A DNA stretch of 64,000 bases from Panorpa germanica (Eukaryota; Arthropoda; Insecta; Mecoptera; Panorpidae): positions 310,001-374,000 of the forward strand of contig OY783214.1 of NCBI GenBank assembly GCA_963678705.1. Reading direction: 5' to 3'. How positions within the stretch are numbered: position 1 is the stretch's first letter; the number at the start of each line of letters is the position of its first letter. Under the pieces are notes generated by a model. The model was not told the origin of the DNA. It searched no databases and saw nothing but the letters and a program-made list of their open reading frames with translations. The position numbers and the translations under genes were made by a program. Below, one piece after another: positions 23,638 through 37,700 of this stretch.

Positions 23638-23864
23638 TTCTTGTAAACAAAACCATGGAGAGTCTGTTTTTAAATTTTCAGAAAGAGTAGCAGAATTAGC
23701 TAGAAAAACAATTAATATCAGTTTTGAACAAAGTAAACTAGATTTACAATTAATGGAATTACAGCATAAAATTTTAAACAGATTTATATTGGGCGTACGT
23801 AACAGCTATTCTAGATTTGTTGATTACGAAAACATTGGTCGAAGCCTTAACTTTAGCAGAATAA

Positions 23865-24683
23865 ATAGACTTAAAAGAAAACCGAAGTAATTTAACGTTA
23901 GATAACAGATATGTACAAGACAGCGTAAATTTTGAAAGATTTGATAATGTTGAAAACAAAGATATAAACTCTAAAAAGTTTAGTGTAGCATTAGACGAAC
24001 TGAATGAAAGCTCAAAAGTAGTTAAAATTGATAAAGATGACGTAAATACATCGATAGAATTATACAGTGACAGGACAGATTTAGTCCATAGAAAGGGCAC
24101 GAAGGAATTAGTTACCGAAGAAAATAATTTACATGCAAATAATGATATTAAAGTAGAATTTAAACAAGATAGCATTGTTAACGGGTTAGTAGAAACATGT
24201 TGGGATAGTAATGGCTTAAATAAGGATAGAATAGAAGTAGATAAACTATGTGAGAATATACACGAAAGTATAATTGATAAAGAGTTAGAAAAAATAGATT
24301 CTAGCTGCGATGATAAAGTTTTATTAAGTGAGGGCACTATAAACGAAATAATTATTGATGAAAAGAGAATTGCAAAAAATGTAAAAGATGTAAAGGAATC
24401 TGTAACAGACAGAATAGTTGCGAAGACTATTAGCTTAAGCCTAGAAGAAAACAAACATGTTGAGAGAGAAAATATTGCTATTGTTTTAAGAAAAAGAGAG
24501 TATAATTTGCAGAGTAAATTGATTGATTTATTAATGATGAGTAATTTTAAGAGATTAATTTTAGGAATTTTCGAACTTATTAAGTTAAGCATTTATTTCA
24601 TGATTTTAATTAAGACGATGTTCAAGGAAACATTAGTAGTAAGCGTTAAACAGATTAATTTGCCGTTAGACATTAGAGAATAA
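23865..24683 (+). pseudogene. 272-codon acidic open frame without early ATG (copy 2)
   Basis: Open over the same 272 codons as copy 1; the differences I noticed are silent (for example AAA to AAG near 24550). Confidence 0.45.
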
Positions 24684-27600
24684 CAGAGTATTTTAACTAG
24701 AAAAATCGGATAAAGATGATTGTTAATTGAACTAAAGTTGCAAAAAAAAAGAACATTTAAATGTTAGAATAGATCATAAGTATCATTTTATAAAGTAACA
24801 ATAAGAAATTTTGGAAATAGGAAGGATAATTTTAACAGTAAACGTATTTTAGGGTGTCAAGATAGTTTTGTTTAAAAGTTACACAGTTGAGCTATTAAAA
24901 AGATTTTTTTCTGAACATAAAGTATTGTAGCATTGTTGTTATAGACGTATGATTTTAAAAAGATTTGATATGAGTGCTAGCTAGAAATTAAAGAGAATCG
25001 ATTGTATTCGTGATTTGCTATGAATTATGTATTAACTATGAGGTATTTGAATACTGAAATAATAATGATGAAAATAAAGTATATGGAACTATTGAGTTAT
25101 CGCCGAAAATGGAAATCGGTATGAACGGTTTATAGGAAACCCAGATGAACGGTTTATAGGAAACCCAGATGAACGGTTTAAAGGAAACCAGGAAATTGAA
25201 TAATAAAAAGTTATGAAGTACTAGAAAGTGTACGATGAGCTACGGATAAGTAGATATTTATTGAATATGTAATAATGATTAGTTGCAAATCGACGTTGAT
25301 GAAATAAAGAACACTCAAATTCGAATGAAGTAAAACAATTCGAAAAGTAAAGTATACGTTCAGTAAAACAAACATTAACATAATGAGTACAGATACAAGT
25401 AAAAGTAGACATTTTTCGCACACTCTAGTAATATATTATGATACATTAAGATATAGGATTAACAAGTAATTATTAACCCTATCATGGTTAAATATATAAT
25501 TAGGATTTTGATTTTAAGAAATTTAAAACAGAAAAGTAAATAATGGGATAAAGTTTAAAAAGAAACTTCAGATTTAAATAGAATGGTAAAAAACGATATC
25601 AAAGGGCTAAGAAACATAATAAATGAACAGCGTAATTTGAATAATGTGTAAGAGTATAGAATTGGAATAAAAATATAAACTTTTGTTACAAACATAAACT
25701 AGGTTAAGGTCAATTTAAAAAAGGGATTATTTAATCGTTAAAATAGTTAAATGAGACTAATATGGTACTTTAATATTTTACGAGTAAAAGAAACATAAAA
25801 ACAGAAAGGTCATGAGTTGAGAAAATAAACATATAATTAGGCACTAAAGTTATTTGTAACAGATGTATTGAAATTCGAGTCAGAAAGGTTATAGAAGAAA
25901 TTAACACTTGAGTATATAAGTGATAATAAATTTGATTTTTAACAGGGGGTTTGAGAACATAAATTAGATAAGAAAACAATAATATACAAACTAGACCAGA
26001 AGTTACAGATGTACGAAACATGAGTAACAATAACGTTTAAAGAATAATAATTGTTTTTATTGAAATATACTAATGCTATATAATTTCAGATGGACAAGAT
26101 ATATAATGAATGCAGCATAGCAGAATAAGATGGCTTAATTGAAGATTTTATATCGTAAATATTGAATAAATTAAAATGTTTTTCTGTTCACAGATCGTTT
26201 TGGAAATTTTAATAACGAAAGAAGAAGATTTGAAAAATTGATAAGAGGTATTCATTGAAAATTTGAACACTTGTATTGTTAAATTGCATTGAGATATAAT
26301 ATAATTTAGAGAAAAAGAAATTTTATTTTGTGAAACACATGTATTACTACATGCGAATATAAAAAGTTGTTTTAAATTCAAGTAACAAGTGTTGAAGTTT
26401 AATAATTATGTTTACCTTAACTATATTATTTGAGTTTATATATCCATCAAGTTAAGATTTTGTTGTTTAAAAATTATAAATAGATTTAAGAATAATTTTT
26501 GATATAACCGTGTTAGAATAATGTTTTGATTTGGAAAAAATAAATATAATAAATTTGTTAAATGGAAAAAAATATAGTAAATGAGAATAAGTTCATTAAA
26601 ATATTCATTAATGAAAGAATAAACTAAAGTATGAAATATCGATTCTAAATTTAAGAGAAAAGTTAAATTTGTATTTGAATTAAAGAAAAAAATATGTTTA
26701 CATTAAATTTCATTGTTATGTAGAATTAACAGTAGTTTGTAAGAGATGTGAAAATAATTTATGGCATAAATATTGTAAAGTTGGAAAACATGTATACAAC
26801 AATAAAAGAAAGAAAAGATATAAGAGGAAATTCGAAAAGATATTGATGATATTTAAAAAAAGAAACACATGTTGTAAGATATTTACATGTTATGTTTAAA
26901 ATATAATTAAAATAACTAGAAATTAAGATATGCTATGAAATAAATTCATATTTTGTATTGACTATAACTTCTAAGTAAAGTTAATCAAAATATAAGTAAA
27001 AGAGCTATACAAGAGCCAAATTTGTTATGTCAATTGTAAGAAATTATAGAGAAAAAAGAAGACAGAAAATCAATTTATAATTAAGATAATTACGTAAGGG
27101 TATAAATTGCAGCATTTACAACAACGAGGAACTGAAGGATGACACAAATAGTTGATTTTCATAATGTGTAAGACTAAGGTAATAATTGTGAATACTTGAA
27201 CGAGCCATTGAGAATGAACGAGAGGAACTACCAGAATGCAAGTCGTTATGAGATGAAGATTCCGATGAAATCGATGCAAATTAAAAGATGAAGAAAACAA
27301 TACGAAAGAAAGAAGTCCGTAAATAATCCAGAAGAAATTAAGGGTCTAAGTAAAGCAGTCATCACTTAAGAAGAAAACATATATCATGTGTGTAGTAAAC
27401 TACAAGTATTGTAAACAGAACAAGAATTTACAAATGTTATGGGACATTAAAAACTATCAGTGAGAGAAATATGAAACCTATGCTAAGTCGTGATGCAGTA
27501 GGACAAGAACGCCTTCGAAAACAAACCGAGGCAGAGCGTATTCGAAACGAAGAAAGTATTCACTTATTTATCAAAGTTACTCGCATATTGAAATGAAATT

Positions 27601-27787
27601 ATGAGAACAAAGTTACCTACATAAAGCAGATAAAGAAGAATTATTTTAATTATTAACGATTATATATAATTGATTTATTGATTTAAATTTTATATTACAT
27701 TTATTTTATTAAGGTTTCAATTATGAATGAATCTAGAAATACGGGAAACACTAATAAAATTATAATCATTGGATTATAGATTTTAAT
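24684..27787 (+). other. Interior of copy 2 without recognisable gene
   Basis: Counterpart of 10013-13116, with the 24-bp triple repeat near 25121, the Cys/His frame at 26684-26900 and the short ATG frame at 27471-27596. Confidence 0.6.
25121..25192 (+). repeat. 24-bp tandem triplication (copy 2)
   Basis: Same three units as in copy 1. Confidence 0.85.
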
Positions 27788-27804
27788 TTAAAAACGGGAA
27801 GCAA
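27788..27804 (+). other. Polypurine tract before 3' LTR (copy 2)
   Basis: Same purine-rich sequence, directly before 27805. Confidence 0.5.
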
Positions 27805-28736
27805 TGTACCAGTCCCATATAGATTCATTAATTAATGATTAATATTACTTACTATTTAGGAACCAGTGTAAGGTTCATATACAAAGTATTTTTAATAGTT
27901 TTAGTCGCCTAGCTGTCGGGAATATTATTTAGATTAAGTATTGTTTTATCGATAGAACCATGTTGCATATTATTAGTATTATATTCAAAACTGACGACGT
28001 AGTATTTACAATAACTTTTTAAAAGAAATATTAATTAAATTCCTTTGTGCATAAGCACGTACAGATTCAAATAATGTTTATATTAAAACCAAATACAAAA
28101 GTTCCAAAGAACTGATGACGGAATGTCATTTGATTTAAGAAGTGATGACGTAAAGTTTAAATGAGGTCATATATTGAAACAAAGACTTTTAAGCTATATA
28201 AACCTAGATCAAGGGAGTAGAAGAGGTCAGTCCATTCAGATCAGCCCAGTCAGTACATTGAGACCCAGTCGAAAGGTCTAATCAGACCCCGTCAAATAAG
28301 GGAGTAGCGCCCCTCAGGCGGTTGGTCCGGTTTAGTTAGTCGCTTTGATATAATAATGATAAAGTTACTAAGAATTGTATTAAGTAAGTTTTTGAATAAT
28401 AAAGGAATTTAGTGTTAATGAATACATTGTTTTAATTATAAAGCACTTGGAGTTAACGGTCGCGTCGCGTTAAAATAAAGTGATTGTCCAAAGCAGAGAA
28501 AGCAGCCTGCAGAAAGCACAAAAAGTAAGTAAAACCTAATATATTTATGTAATATGATTAGAAGAAGTACTTAAGTCCTGATAGATAAATAAGCCTCCAC
28601 AATTAGCTTAGGTCATCCGACTCAAGAAGAACCAGATCTCCAAAAGGACCTTCGCATGAGACGATTGTAGAATCGCTCTCATAAAATAAGTAACTACCAC
28701 CATATATAGAAAGTAGATATCCGGGGTAGGGTTACA
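27805..28736 (+). repeat. 3' LTR of copy 2
   Basis: 932 bp, TGTACC to GTTACA. It shares the 3'-LTR-specific bases of copy 1, which shows that the 5'/3' divergence predates the duplication. Confidence 0.9.
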
Positions 28737-31441
28737 TTGTTTTATCTCAAAAACGACAAAGTTACAGGTATGAGGTTATTTTTATAAGACCGCGTGTACG
28801 CGTCATATATATATTTAGTTATATTTTTCAACACTGGCTTCCAACTGTCAAACATTTTTAAAAACACTTATTTTAGATTAAATTAGCACAATATTAAAAT
28901 AAACTTAAATACTTTTCGTTAGAAGAAGTATTTATATAATATATTTAATTTTATTCAGTAATTAATTTCTTACTTTTAATCACTTTTTTCACCTAAAGTA
29001 GCAGGAGCCGATCACACACACACAGTAAATAGGTACCACTTGTGTTGCAAATCAAAATTAACGTCTTTGTTAACCAATATGTAGTTCTTCCTTTTTCTGT
29101 TAAGTCCCATCTGTCTTGCTAAAGGCAAGGATCATCATCTTTGTTTTACTTGAAGATATAGCCATTTTGTGTAGCTTCAAGAAACTACACATTTTATTTA
29201 TAGAAGCTAAAGAACGGCTTTCTAGTTGTTCTCTACTATTTGCACTGACAAGGATCACTTTATCATTCGGCAAAACATACGTTTACACAACCTTTCGAGT
29301 GAGAAACACAGTCCTCGTCGAATACTATGTTCCAGAGGTGAGGACAACCATTAGATACTTGCCTCTTTCCATGGAACGGTAATCGGTTTGTAAAATTAAT
29401 GTTTAACAATGAATATAGTTCTCCATAGTGCAGTAGACGTTCCTAGAGATTTTTGCCGGCCTAATTCTTCGAAGGGCACTTAGCCACCAGACATTATTAA
29501 AGGCACCCTGGAATTTCTATAAATTTAATATAGTATTATGATATGCGACAAGTTATGTTTTGTTTTGCGTTATCTTGGTATAGTGTGATTGTTCATGAAC
29601 AATCAGTCACACTTTTCAAGACAACCATATATATTGTTTACTTATAACAATTAATACACTCTTTATTATTTGAAATTTGCTTTTATACGAGTATAAACTA
29701 ATTGTAATGTAGTAATATTATTTATAGTTATTGTTATTTGACTTACTTGATAGTGAGCAGCAACCTTTTGTTTTCCGTATATTTGTAGTGGTTATGTAAG
29801 GTCTTCCTTATATAGGTCTACAGATTTCTTGAATTTCCTAACCAGTTGATGTTTTAGCACAAACACTTACCTAACTTATATCAATTTCTATGTCTATCGC
29901 ACTTATTATTGTTTTATCTCAAAAACGACAAAGTTACAGGTATGAGGTTATTTTTATAAGACCGCGTGTACGCGTCATATATATATTTAGTTATATTTTT
30001 CAACACTGGCTTCCAACTGTCAAACATTTTTAAAAACACTTATTTTAGATTAAATTAGCACAATATTAAAATAAACTTAAATACTTTTCGTTAGAAGAAG
30101 TATTTATATAATATATTTAATTTTATTCAGTAATTAATTTCTTACTTTTAATCACTTTTTTCACCTAAAGTAGCAGGAGCCGATCACACACACACAGTAA
30201 ATAGGTACCACTTGTGTTGCAAATCAAAATTAACGTCTTTGTTAACCAATATGTAGTTCTTCCTTTTTCTGTTATGTCCCATCTGTCTTGCTAAAGGCAA
30301 GGATCATCATCTTTGTTTTACTTAAAGATATAGCCATTTTGTGTAGCTTCAAGAAACTACACATTTTATTTATAGAAGCTAAAGAACGGCTTTCTAGTTG
30401 TTCTCTACTATTTGCACTGACAAGGATCACTTTATCATTCGGCAAAACATACGTTTACACAACCTTTCGAGTGAGAAACACAGTCCTCGTCGAATACTAT
30501 GTTCCAGAGGTGAGGACAACCATTAGATACTTGCCTCTTTCCATGGAACGGTAATCGGTTTGTAAAATTAATGTTTAACAATGAATATAGTTCTCCATAG
30601 TGCAGTAGACGTTCCTAGAGATTTTTGCCGGCCTAATTCTTCGAAGGGCACTTAGCCACCAGACATTATTAAAGGCACCCTGGAATTTCTATAAATTTAA
30701 TATAGTATTATGATATGCGACAAGTTATGTTTTGTTTTGCGTTATCTTGGTATAGTGTGATTGTTCATGAACAATCAGTCACACTTTTCAAGAAAACCAT
30801 ATATATTGTTTACTTATAACAATAAATACACTCTTTATTATTTGAAATTTGCTTTTATACGAGTATAAACTAATTGTAATGTATTAATATTATTTATAGT
30901 TATTGTTATTTGACTTACTTGATAGTGAGCAGCAACCTTTTGTTTTCCGTATATTTGTAGTGGTTATGTAAGGTCTTCCTTATATAGGTCTACAGATTTC
31001 TTGAATTTCCTAACCAGTTGATGTTTTAGCACAAACACTTACCTAACTTATATCAATTTCTATGTCTATCGCACTTATTATTGTTTTATCTCAAAAATGA
31101 CAAAGTTACAGTTTTGAGGTTATTTTTATAGGACCGCGTGTACGCGTCATATATATATTTAGTTATATTTTTCAACACTGGTTTCCAACTGTCAAACATT
31201 TTTTAAAACACTTATTTTAGATTAAATTAGCACAATATTAAAATAATCTTTAATACTTTTCGTTAGAAGAAGTATTTATATAATATATTTAATTTTTTTC
31301 CGTAATTAATTTCTCACTTTTAATCACTTTTTTTACCTAAAGTAGCAGGAGCCGATCACACACACAGTAGATAGGTAATAGTTGAGTTGCAAATCAAAAT
31401 TAATGTCTTTGTTAACCAAAATGTAGCTCTTTCTTTTTCTG

Positions 31442-31852
31442 TTAAGTCCCATCTGTCTTGCCAAAGGCAAGAATCATCATCTTTGTTTTACTTGAAGATA
31501 TAGCTATTTTGTGTAGCTTCAAGAAACTACACATTTTATCTATAGAAGCTAAGGAACAGCCTTCTAGTTGTTCTATACTATTTGCATCGACAAGGATCAC
31601 TTTATCATTCGACAAATATACGTTTACACAACCTTTCGAGTGAGAAACACAGTCCTCGTCGAATACCATGTTTTAGAGTTAAGGACAACCATTAGATAAT
31701 TGCCTCTTTTTATGGAACGGTAATCGGTTTGTAAAATTAATGTTTAACAATGAATATAGTTCTCCATAGTGCAGTAGACGTTCCTAGAGATTTTTGCCGG
31801 CCTAATTTTTCGAAGGGCACTTGGCCACCAGACTTTATTAAAGGCACCCTGG
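31442..31852 (-). pseudogene. LINE reverse transcriptase remnant, motif B and C regions in one frame
   Basis: A two-base loss near 31615 puts the NMVFDEDC segment and the SNDKVILV segment into one frame (31669-31442), which other monomers split. This supports the reading that both blocks come from one ancestral protein. The motif A region is near 31830-31852. Confidence 0.7.
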
Positions 31853-32586
31853 AATTTCTATAAATTCAATATAGTATTATAATATGCGACAAGTTATGTT
31901 TTTTTTTGCGTTATCTTGGTATAGTGTGATTGTTCATGAACAATCAGTCACAATTTTTAAGAAAACTATATATATTGTTTACTTATAACAATTAATACAC
32001 TCTCTTTATTATTTTAAACTGGCATTTATACGAGTATACACTAATTGTTATGTATTAATATTATTTATAGTTAATGTTATTTGACTTACTTGATAGTGAG
32101 CAGCAACTTTTTGTTTTCCGTATATTTGTAGTGTTTATATGAGGCCTTCCTTATATAGGTCTACAGATTTCTTGAATTTCCTAACAAGTTGATGTTTTAG
32201 CACTTACACTAACCTAATTATTATCAATTTCTTTGTCTATCGCACTTATTATTGTTTTATCTCAAAAACGACAAAGTTACAGGTTTGAGGTTTTTTTTAT
32301 AAGACCGCGTGTACGCGTCATATATATATATTAAGTTATATTTTTCAACACTGGCTTCCAACTGTCAAACATTTTTAAAAACACTTATTTTAGAGTAAAT
32401 TAGCACAATAATAAAATAAACTTAAATACTTTTTGTTAGAAGAAGTATTTATATAATATTTTTTATTTTTTTCCGTAATTAATTTCTCACTTTTAATCAC
32501 TTTTTTCACCTAAAGTAGCAGGAGCCGATCACACACACACAGTAGATAAGAACTACTTGTGTTGCAAATCAAAATTACCGTCTTTG

Positions 32587-33028
32587 TTAACCAATATGTA
32601 GTTCTTCCCTTTTCTGTTGAGTCCCATCTGTCTTGCCAAAGGCAAGGATCATCATCTTTGTTTTACTTGAAGATATAGCTATTTTGTGTAGCTTCAAGAA
32701 ACTACACATTTTATCTATAGAAACTAAAGAACAACTTTTTAGTTGTTCTATACTATTTGCACCGACAAGGATCACTTTATCATTCGACAAAACATACGTT
32801 AACACAACCTTTCGAGTGAGAAACACAGTCCTCGTCGAATACCATGTTCCAGAGTTGAGGACAATTATTAGATAGTTGCCTCTTTTTATGGAACGGTAAT
32901 CGGTTTGTAAAATTAATGTTTAACAATAAATATAGTTCCCTATAGTGCAGTAGACATTCCTAGAGATTTTAGCCGGCCTGATTCTTCGAAGGGCACTTGG
33001 CCACCAGACATTATTAAAGGCACCCTGG
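32587..33028 (-). pseudogene. LINE reverse transcriptase remnant (monomer at 32421)
   Basis: D-type copy, open from 32826 to 32587 on the minus strand and continuing past the KTDG segment to REELHIG. It is almost the same as the copies at 33761 and 14399. Confidence 0.65.
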
Positions 33029-33760
33029 AATTTCTATAAATTTAATATAGTATTATGATATGCGACAAGTTATGTTTTGTTTTGCGTTATCTTGGTATAG
33101 TGTGATTTTTCATGAACAATCAGCCACAATTTTCAACAAAACCATATATATTGTTTACTTATAACAATTAATACACTCTTTATTATTTGAAACTTGCTTT
33201 TATACGAGTATAAACTAATTGTTATGTATTAATATTATTTATAGTTATTGTTATTTGACTTACTTGATAGTGAGCAGCAACCTTTTGTTTTCCGTATATT
33301 TGTAGTGGTTATGTAAGGTCTTCTTTATATAGGTCTACAGATTTCGTGAATTTCCTAACCAGTTGATGTTTTAGCACTTACACTAACCTAATTATTATCA
33401 ATTTCTTTGTCTATCGCACTTATTATTGTTTTATCTCAAAAACGACAAAGTTACAGGTTTGAGGTTTTTTTTATAAGACCGCGTGTACGCGTCATATATA
33501 TATATTAAGTTATATTTTTCAACACTGGCTTCCAACTGTCAAACATTTTTAAAAACACTTATTTTAGAGTAAATTAGCACAATAATAAAATAAACTTAAA
33601 TACTTTTTGTTAGAAGAAGTATTTATATAATATTTTTAATTTTTTTCCGTAATTAATTTCTCACTTTTAATCACTTTTTTCACCTAAAGTAGCAGGAGCC
33701 GATCACACACACACAGTAGATAAGTACTACTTGTGTTGCAAATCAAAATTACCGTCTTTG

Positions 33761-34202
33761 TTAACCAATATGTAGTTCTTCCCTTTTCTGTTGAGTCCCA
33801 TCTGTCTTGCCAAAGGCAAGGATCATCATCTTTGTTTTACTTGAAGATATAGCTATTTTGTGTAGCTTCAAGAAACTACACATTTTATCTATAGAAACTA
33901 AAGAACAGCTTTTTAGTTGTTCTATACTATTTGCACCGACAAGGATCACTTTATCATTCGACAAAACATACGTTAACACAACCTTTCGAGTGAGAAACAC
34001 AGTCCTCGTCGAATACCATGTTCCAGAGTTGAGGACAATTATTAGATAGTTGCCTCTTTTTATGGAACGGTAATCGGTTTGTAAAATTAATGTTTAACAA
34101 TAAATATAGTTCCCTATAGTGCAGTAGACATTCCTAGAGATTTTAGCCGGCTTGATTCTTCGAAGGGCACTTGGCCACCAGACATTATTAAAGGCACCCT
34201 GG
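33761..34202 (-). pseudogene. LINE reverse transcriptase remnant (monomer at 33595)
   Basis: D-type copy, open from 34000 to 33761. It shares the ATATATATATTAAG variant of its flank with the preceding monomer, showing a one-monomer tandem duplication. Confidence 0.65.
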
Positions 34203-34765
34203 AATTTCTATAAATTTAATATAGTATTATGATATGCGACAAAATATGTTTTGTTTTGCGTTATCTTGGTATAGTGTGATTTTTCATGAACAATCAGCCA
34301 CAATTTTCAACAAAACCATATATATTGTTTACTTATAACAATTAATACACTCTTTATTATTTGAAACTTGCTTTTATACGAGTATAAACTAATTGTTATG
34401 TATTAATATTATTTATAGTTATTGTTATTTGACTTACTTGATAGTGAGCAGCAACCTTTTGTTTTCCGTATATTTGTAGTGGTTATGTAAGGTCTTCTTT
34501 ATATAGGTCTACAGATTTCGTGAATTTCCTAACCAGTTGATGTTTTAGCACAAACACTAACCTAACTTATATCATTTCTATGTCTATCGCACTTATTATT
34601 GTTTTATCTCAAAAACGACAAAGTTACAGTTTTGACGGTTATTTTCGTAAACCGCGTGTACGCGTCATATATATATTTAGTTATATTTTTTATCACTGGT
34701 TTCCAACTGTCAAACATTTTTAAAAACACTTATTTTAGATTAAATTAGCACAATATTAAAATAAA

Positions 34766-37700
34766 CTTAAATACTTTTCGTAAGAAGAAGTATTTATATA
34801 TTATATTTAGTTTTTTTCCGTAATTAATTTCTCACTTTTAATCACTTTTTTCACCTAAAGTAGCAGGAGCCGATCACACACACACAGTAGATAGGTACCA
34901 CTTGTGTTGCAAATCAAAATTTACGTCTTTGTTAACCAATATGTAGTTCTTCCTTTTTCTGTTAAGTCCCATCTGTCTTGCCAAAGGCAAGGATCATCAT
35001 CTTTGTTTCACTTGAAAATATAGCGATTTTGTGTAGCTTCAAGAAACTACACATTTTATCTATAGAAGCTAAATAACGGCTTTCTAGTTGTTCTCTACTA
35101 ATTGCACCGACAAGAATAACTTTATCATTCGGCAAAACATACGTTTACACAACCTTACGAGTGAGAAACACAGTCCTCGTCGAATACCATGTTCCAGAGT
35201 TAAGGACAATCATTAGATAGTTGCCTCTTTTCATGGAACAGTAATCGGTTTGTAAAATTAATGTTTAACAATGAATATAGTTCTCCATAGTGCAGTAGAC
35301 GTTCCTAGAGATTTTTGCCGGCCTAATTCTTCGAAGGGCACTTGACCACCAGACATTATTAAAGGCACACTGGAATTTCTATAAATTCTATATAGTATTA
35401 TAATATGCGACAAGTTATGATTTGTTTTACGTTATCTTGGTATAGTGTGATTGTTCATGAACAATCAGTCACAGTTTTAAAGAAAACCATATATATTGTT
35501 AACTTATAACAATAAATACACTCTCTTTATTATTTAAAACTCGCTTTTATACGAGTATAAACTAATTGTTATGTATTAATAATAATTATAGTTAATGTTA
35601 TTTGACTTACTTGATAGTGAGCAGCAACCTTTTGTTTTCCGTATATTTGTAGTGTTTATATGAGGTCTTCCTTATATAGGTCTGCAGATTTCTTGAATTT
35701 TCTAACCAGTTGATGTTTTAGAACTAACACTAACCTAATTATTATCAATTTCTTTGTCTATCGCACTTTTTATTGTTTTATCTCAAAAACGACATAGTTA
35801 CTGTTTAGAGGTTATTTTCATAAGACCGCGTGTACGCGTCATATATATATTTAGTTATATTTTTCAACACTGGTTTCCAACTGTCAAACATTTTTAAAAA
35901 CACTTATTTTAGATTAAATTAGCACAATATTAAAATAAACTTAAATACTTTTCGTTAGAACAAGTATTTATATATTACATTTAAATTTTTTCCGTAATTA
36001 ATTTCTCACTTTTAATCACTTTTTTCACCTAAAGTAGCAGAAGCCGATCACACACACACTGTAGATAGGTACCACTTGTGTTGCAAATAAAAATTTACGT
36101 CTTTGTTAACCAATATGTAGTTCTTCCTTTTTCTGTTAAGTCTCATCTGTCTTGCCAAAGGCAAGGATTATCATCTTTGTTTTACTTAAAGATATAGCCA
36201 TTTTGTGTAGCTTCAAGAAACTACACATTTTATCTATAGAAGCTAAAGAACGGCTTTCTAGTTGTTCTCTACTATTTGCACCGACAAGGATCACTTTATC
36301 ATTCGGCAAAACATACGTTTACACAACCTTTCGAGTGAGAAACACAGTCCTCGTCGAATACCATGTTCCAGAGTTGAGGACAATCATTAGATAGTTGCCT
36401 CTTTTTATGGAACGGTAATCGGTTTGTAAAATCAATGTTTAACAATGAATATAGTTCTCCATAGTGCAGTAGACATTCCTAGAGATTTTTGCCGGCCTAA
36501 TTCTTCGAAGGGCACTTGGCCACCAGACATTATTAAAGGCACCCTGGAATTTCTATAAATTTAATATAGTATTATGATATGCGACAAGTTATGTTTTGTT
36601 TTGCGTTATCTTGGTATAGTGTGATTGTTCATGAACAATTAGTTACAATTTTCAAGAAAACCATATATATTGTTTACTTTTAACAATTAATACACTCTTT
36701 ATTATTTAAAACTTGCTTTTATACGAGTATAATCTAATTGTTATGTATTAATATTATTTATAGTTATTGTTATTTGACTTACTTGATAGTGAGCAGCAAC
36801 TTTTTGTTTTCCGTATATTTGTAGTGTTTATATAAGGGCTTCCTTATATAGGTCTACAGATTTCTTAAATTTCCTAACCAGTTGATGTTTTAGAACTAAC
36901 ACTTACCTAACTTATATCAATTTCTTTGTCTATCGCACTTATTATTGTTTTATCTCAAAAACGACAAAGTTACAGTTTTGAGGTTATTTTCATAAGACCG
37001 CGTGTACGCGTCATATATATATTTAGTTATATTTTTCAACACTGGTTTCCAACTGTCAAACATTTTTCAAAACACTTATTTCAGATTAAATTAGCACAAT
37101 ATTAAAATAAACTTAAATACTTTTCGTTAGAAGAAGTATTTATATAATATATTTAATTTTTTTCCGTAATTAATTTCTTACTTTTAATCTTTTTTTCACC
37201 TAAAGTAGCAGGAGCCGATCACACACACACAGTAGATAGGTACCACTTGTGTTGCAAATCAAAATTAACGTCTTTGTTAACCAAAATGTAGTTTTTCTTT
37301 TTTCTGTTAAGTCCCATCTGTCTTGCCAAAGGCAAAAATCATCATCTTTGATTAATTTTAAGATACAGTTTTTTTGTGTAGCTTCAAGAAACTACACATT
37401 TTATCTATAGAAGCTAAGGAATGGCCTTCTAGTTGTTCTTTTCTATTTGCATCGACATGGATCACTTAATCATTCGACAAAACATACGTTTACACAACGT
37501 TTCGAGTGAGAAACACAGTCCTCGTCGAATACCATGTTCCAGAGTTGAGGACAACCATTAGATAATTGCCTCTTTTTATAGAACGGTAAACGGTTTGTAA
37601 AATTAATGTTTAACAATGAATAAAGTTCTCCATAGTGCAGTAGACGTTCCTAGAGATTTTTGCTGGCCTAATTCTTCGAAGGGCACTTGGCCACCAGACA

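Larger units (their letters stand above)
21108..28736 (+). mobile_element. Ty3/gypsy-type LTR retrotransposon without pol, copy 2
   Basis: 7629 bp, LTRs 21108-22039 and 27805-28736, TTGT duplication at 21104-21107 and 28737-28740. It differs from copy 1 at very few sites (about 4 in the 5' LTR by eye) but sits at the same satellite base with the same flanks, so it arose by array duplication and not by a second insertion. Within copy 2 the two LTRs differ at roughly 22 of 932 bases. A one-base insertion near 23629 breaks the Gag-like frame here but not in copy 1. Confidence 0.85.
19766..29026 (+). repeat. Segmental duplicate, copy 2 (satellite plus LTR element)
   Basis: Partner of 5101-14355. 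Shared marks include GGTCTTCCATATATAGG before the element and TTTTATTCAGTAATT after it, both absent from most other monomers. Confidence 0.85.

Noticed and set aside
21108-28736. Independent second insertion of the gypsy-type element
   Set aside because: Same target base, same flanks and shared 5'/3' LTR differences point to duplication of one insertion.
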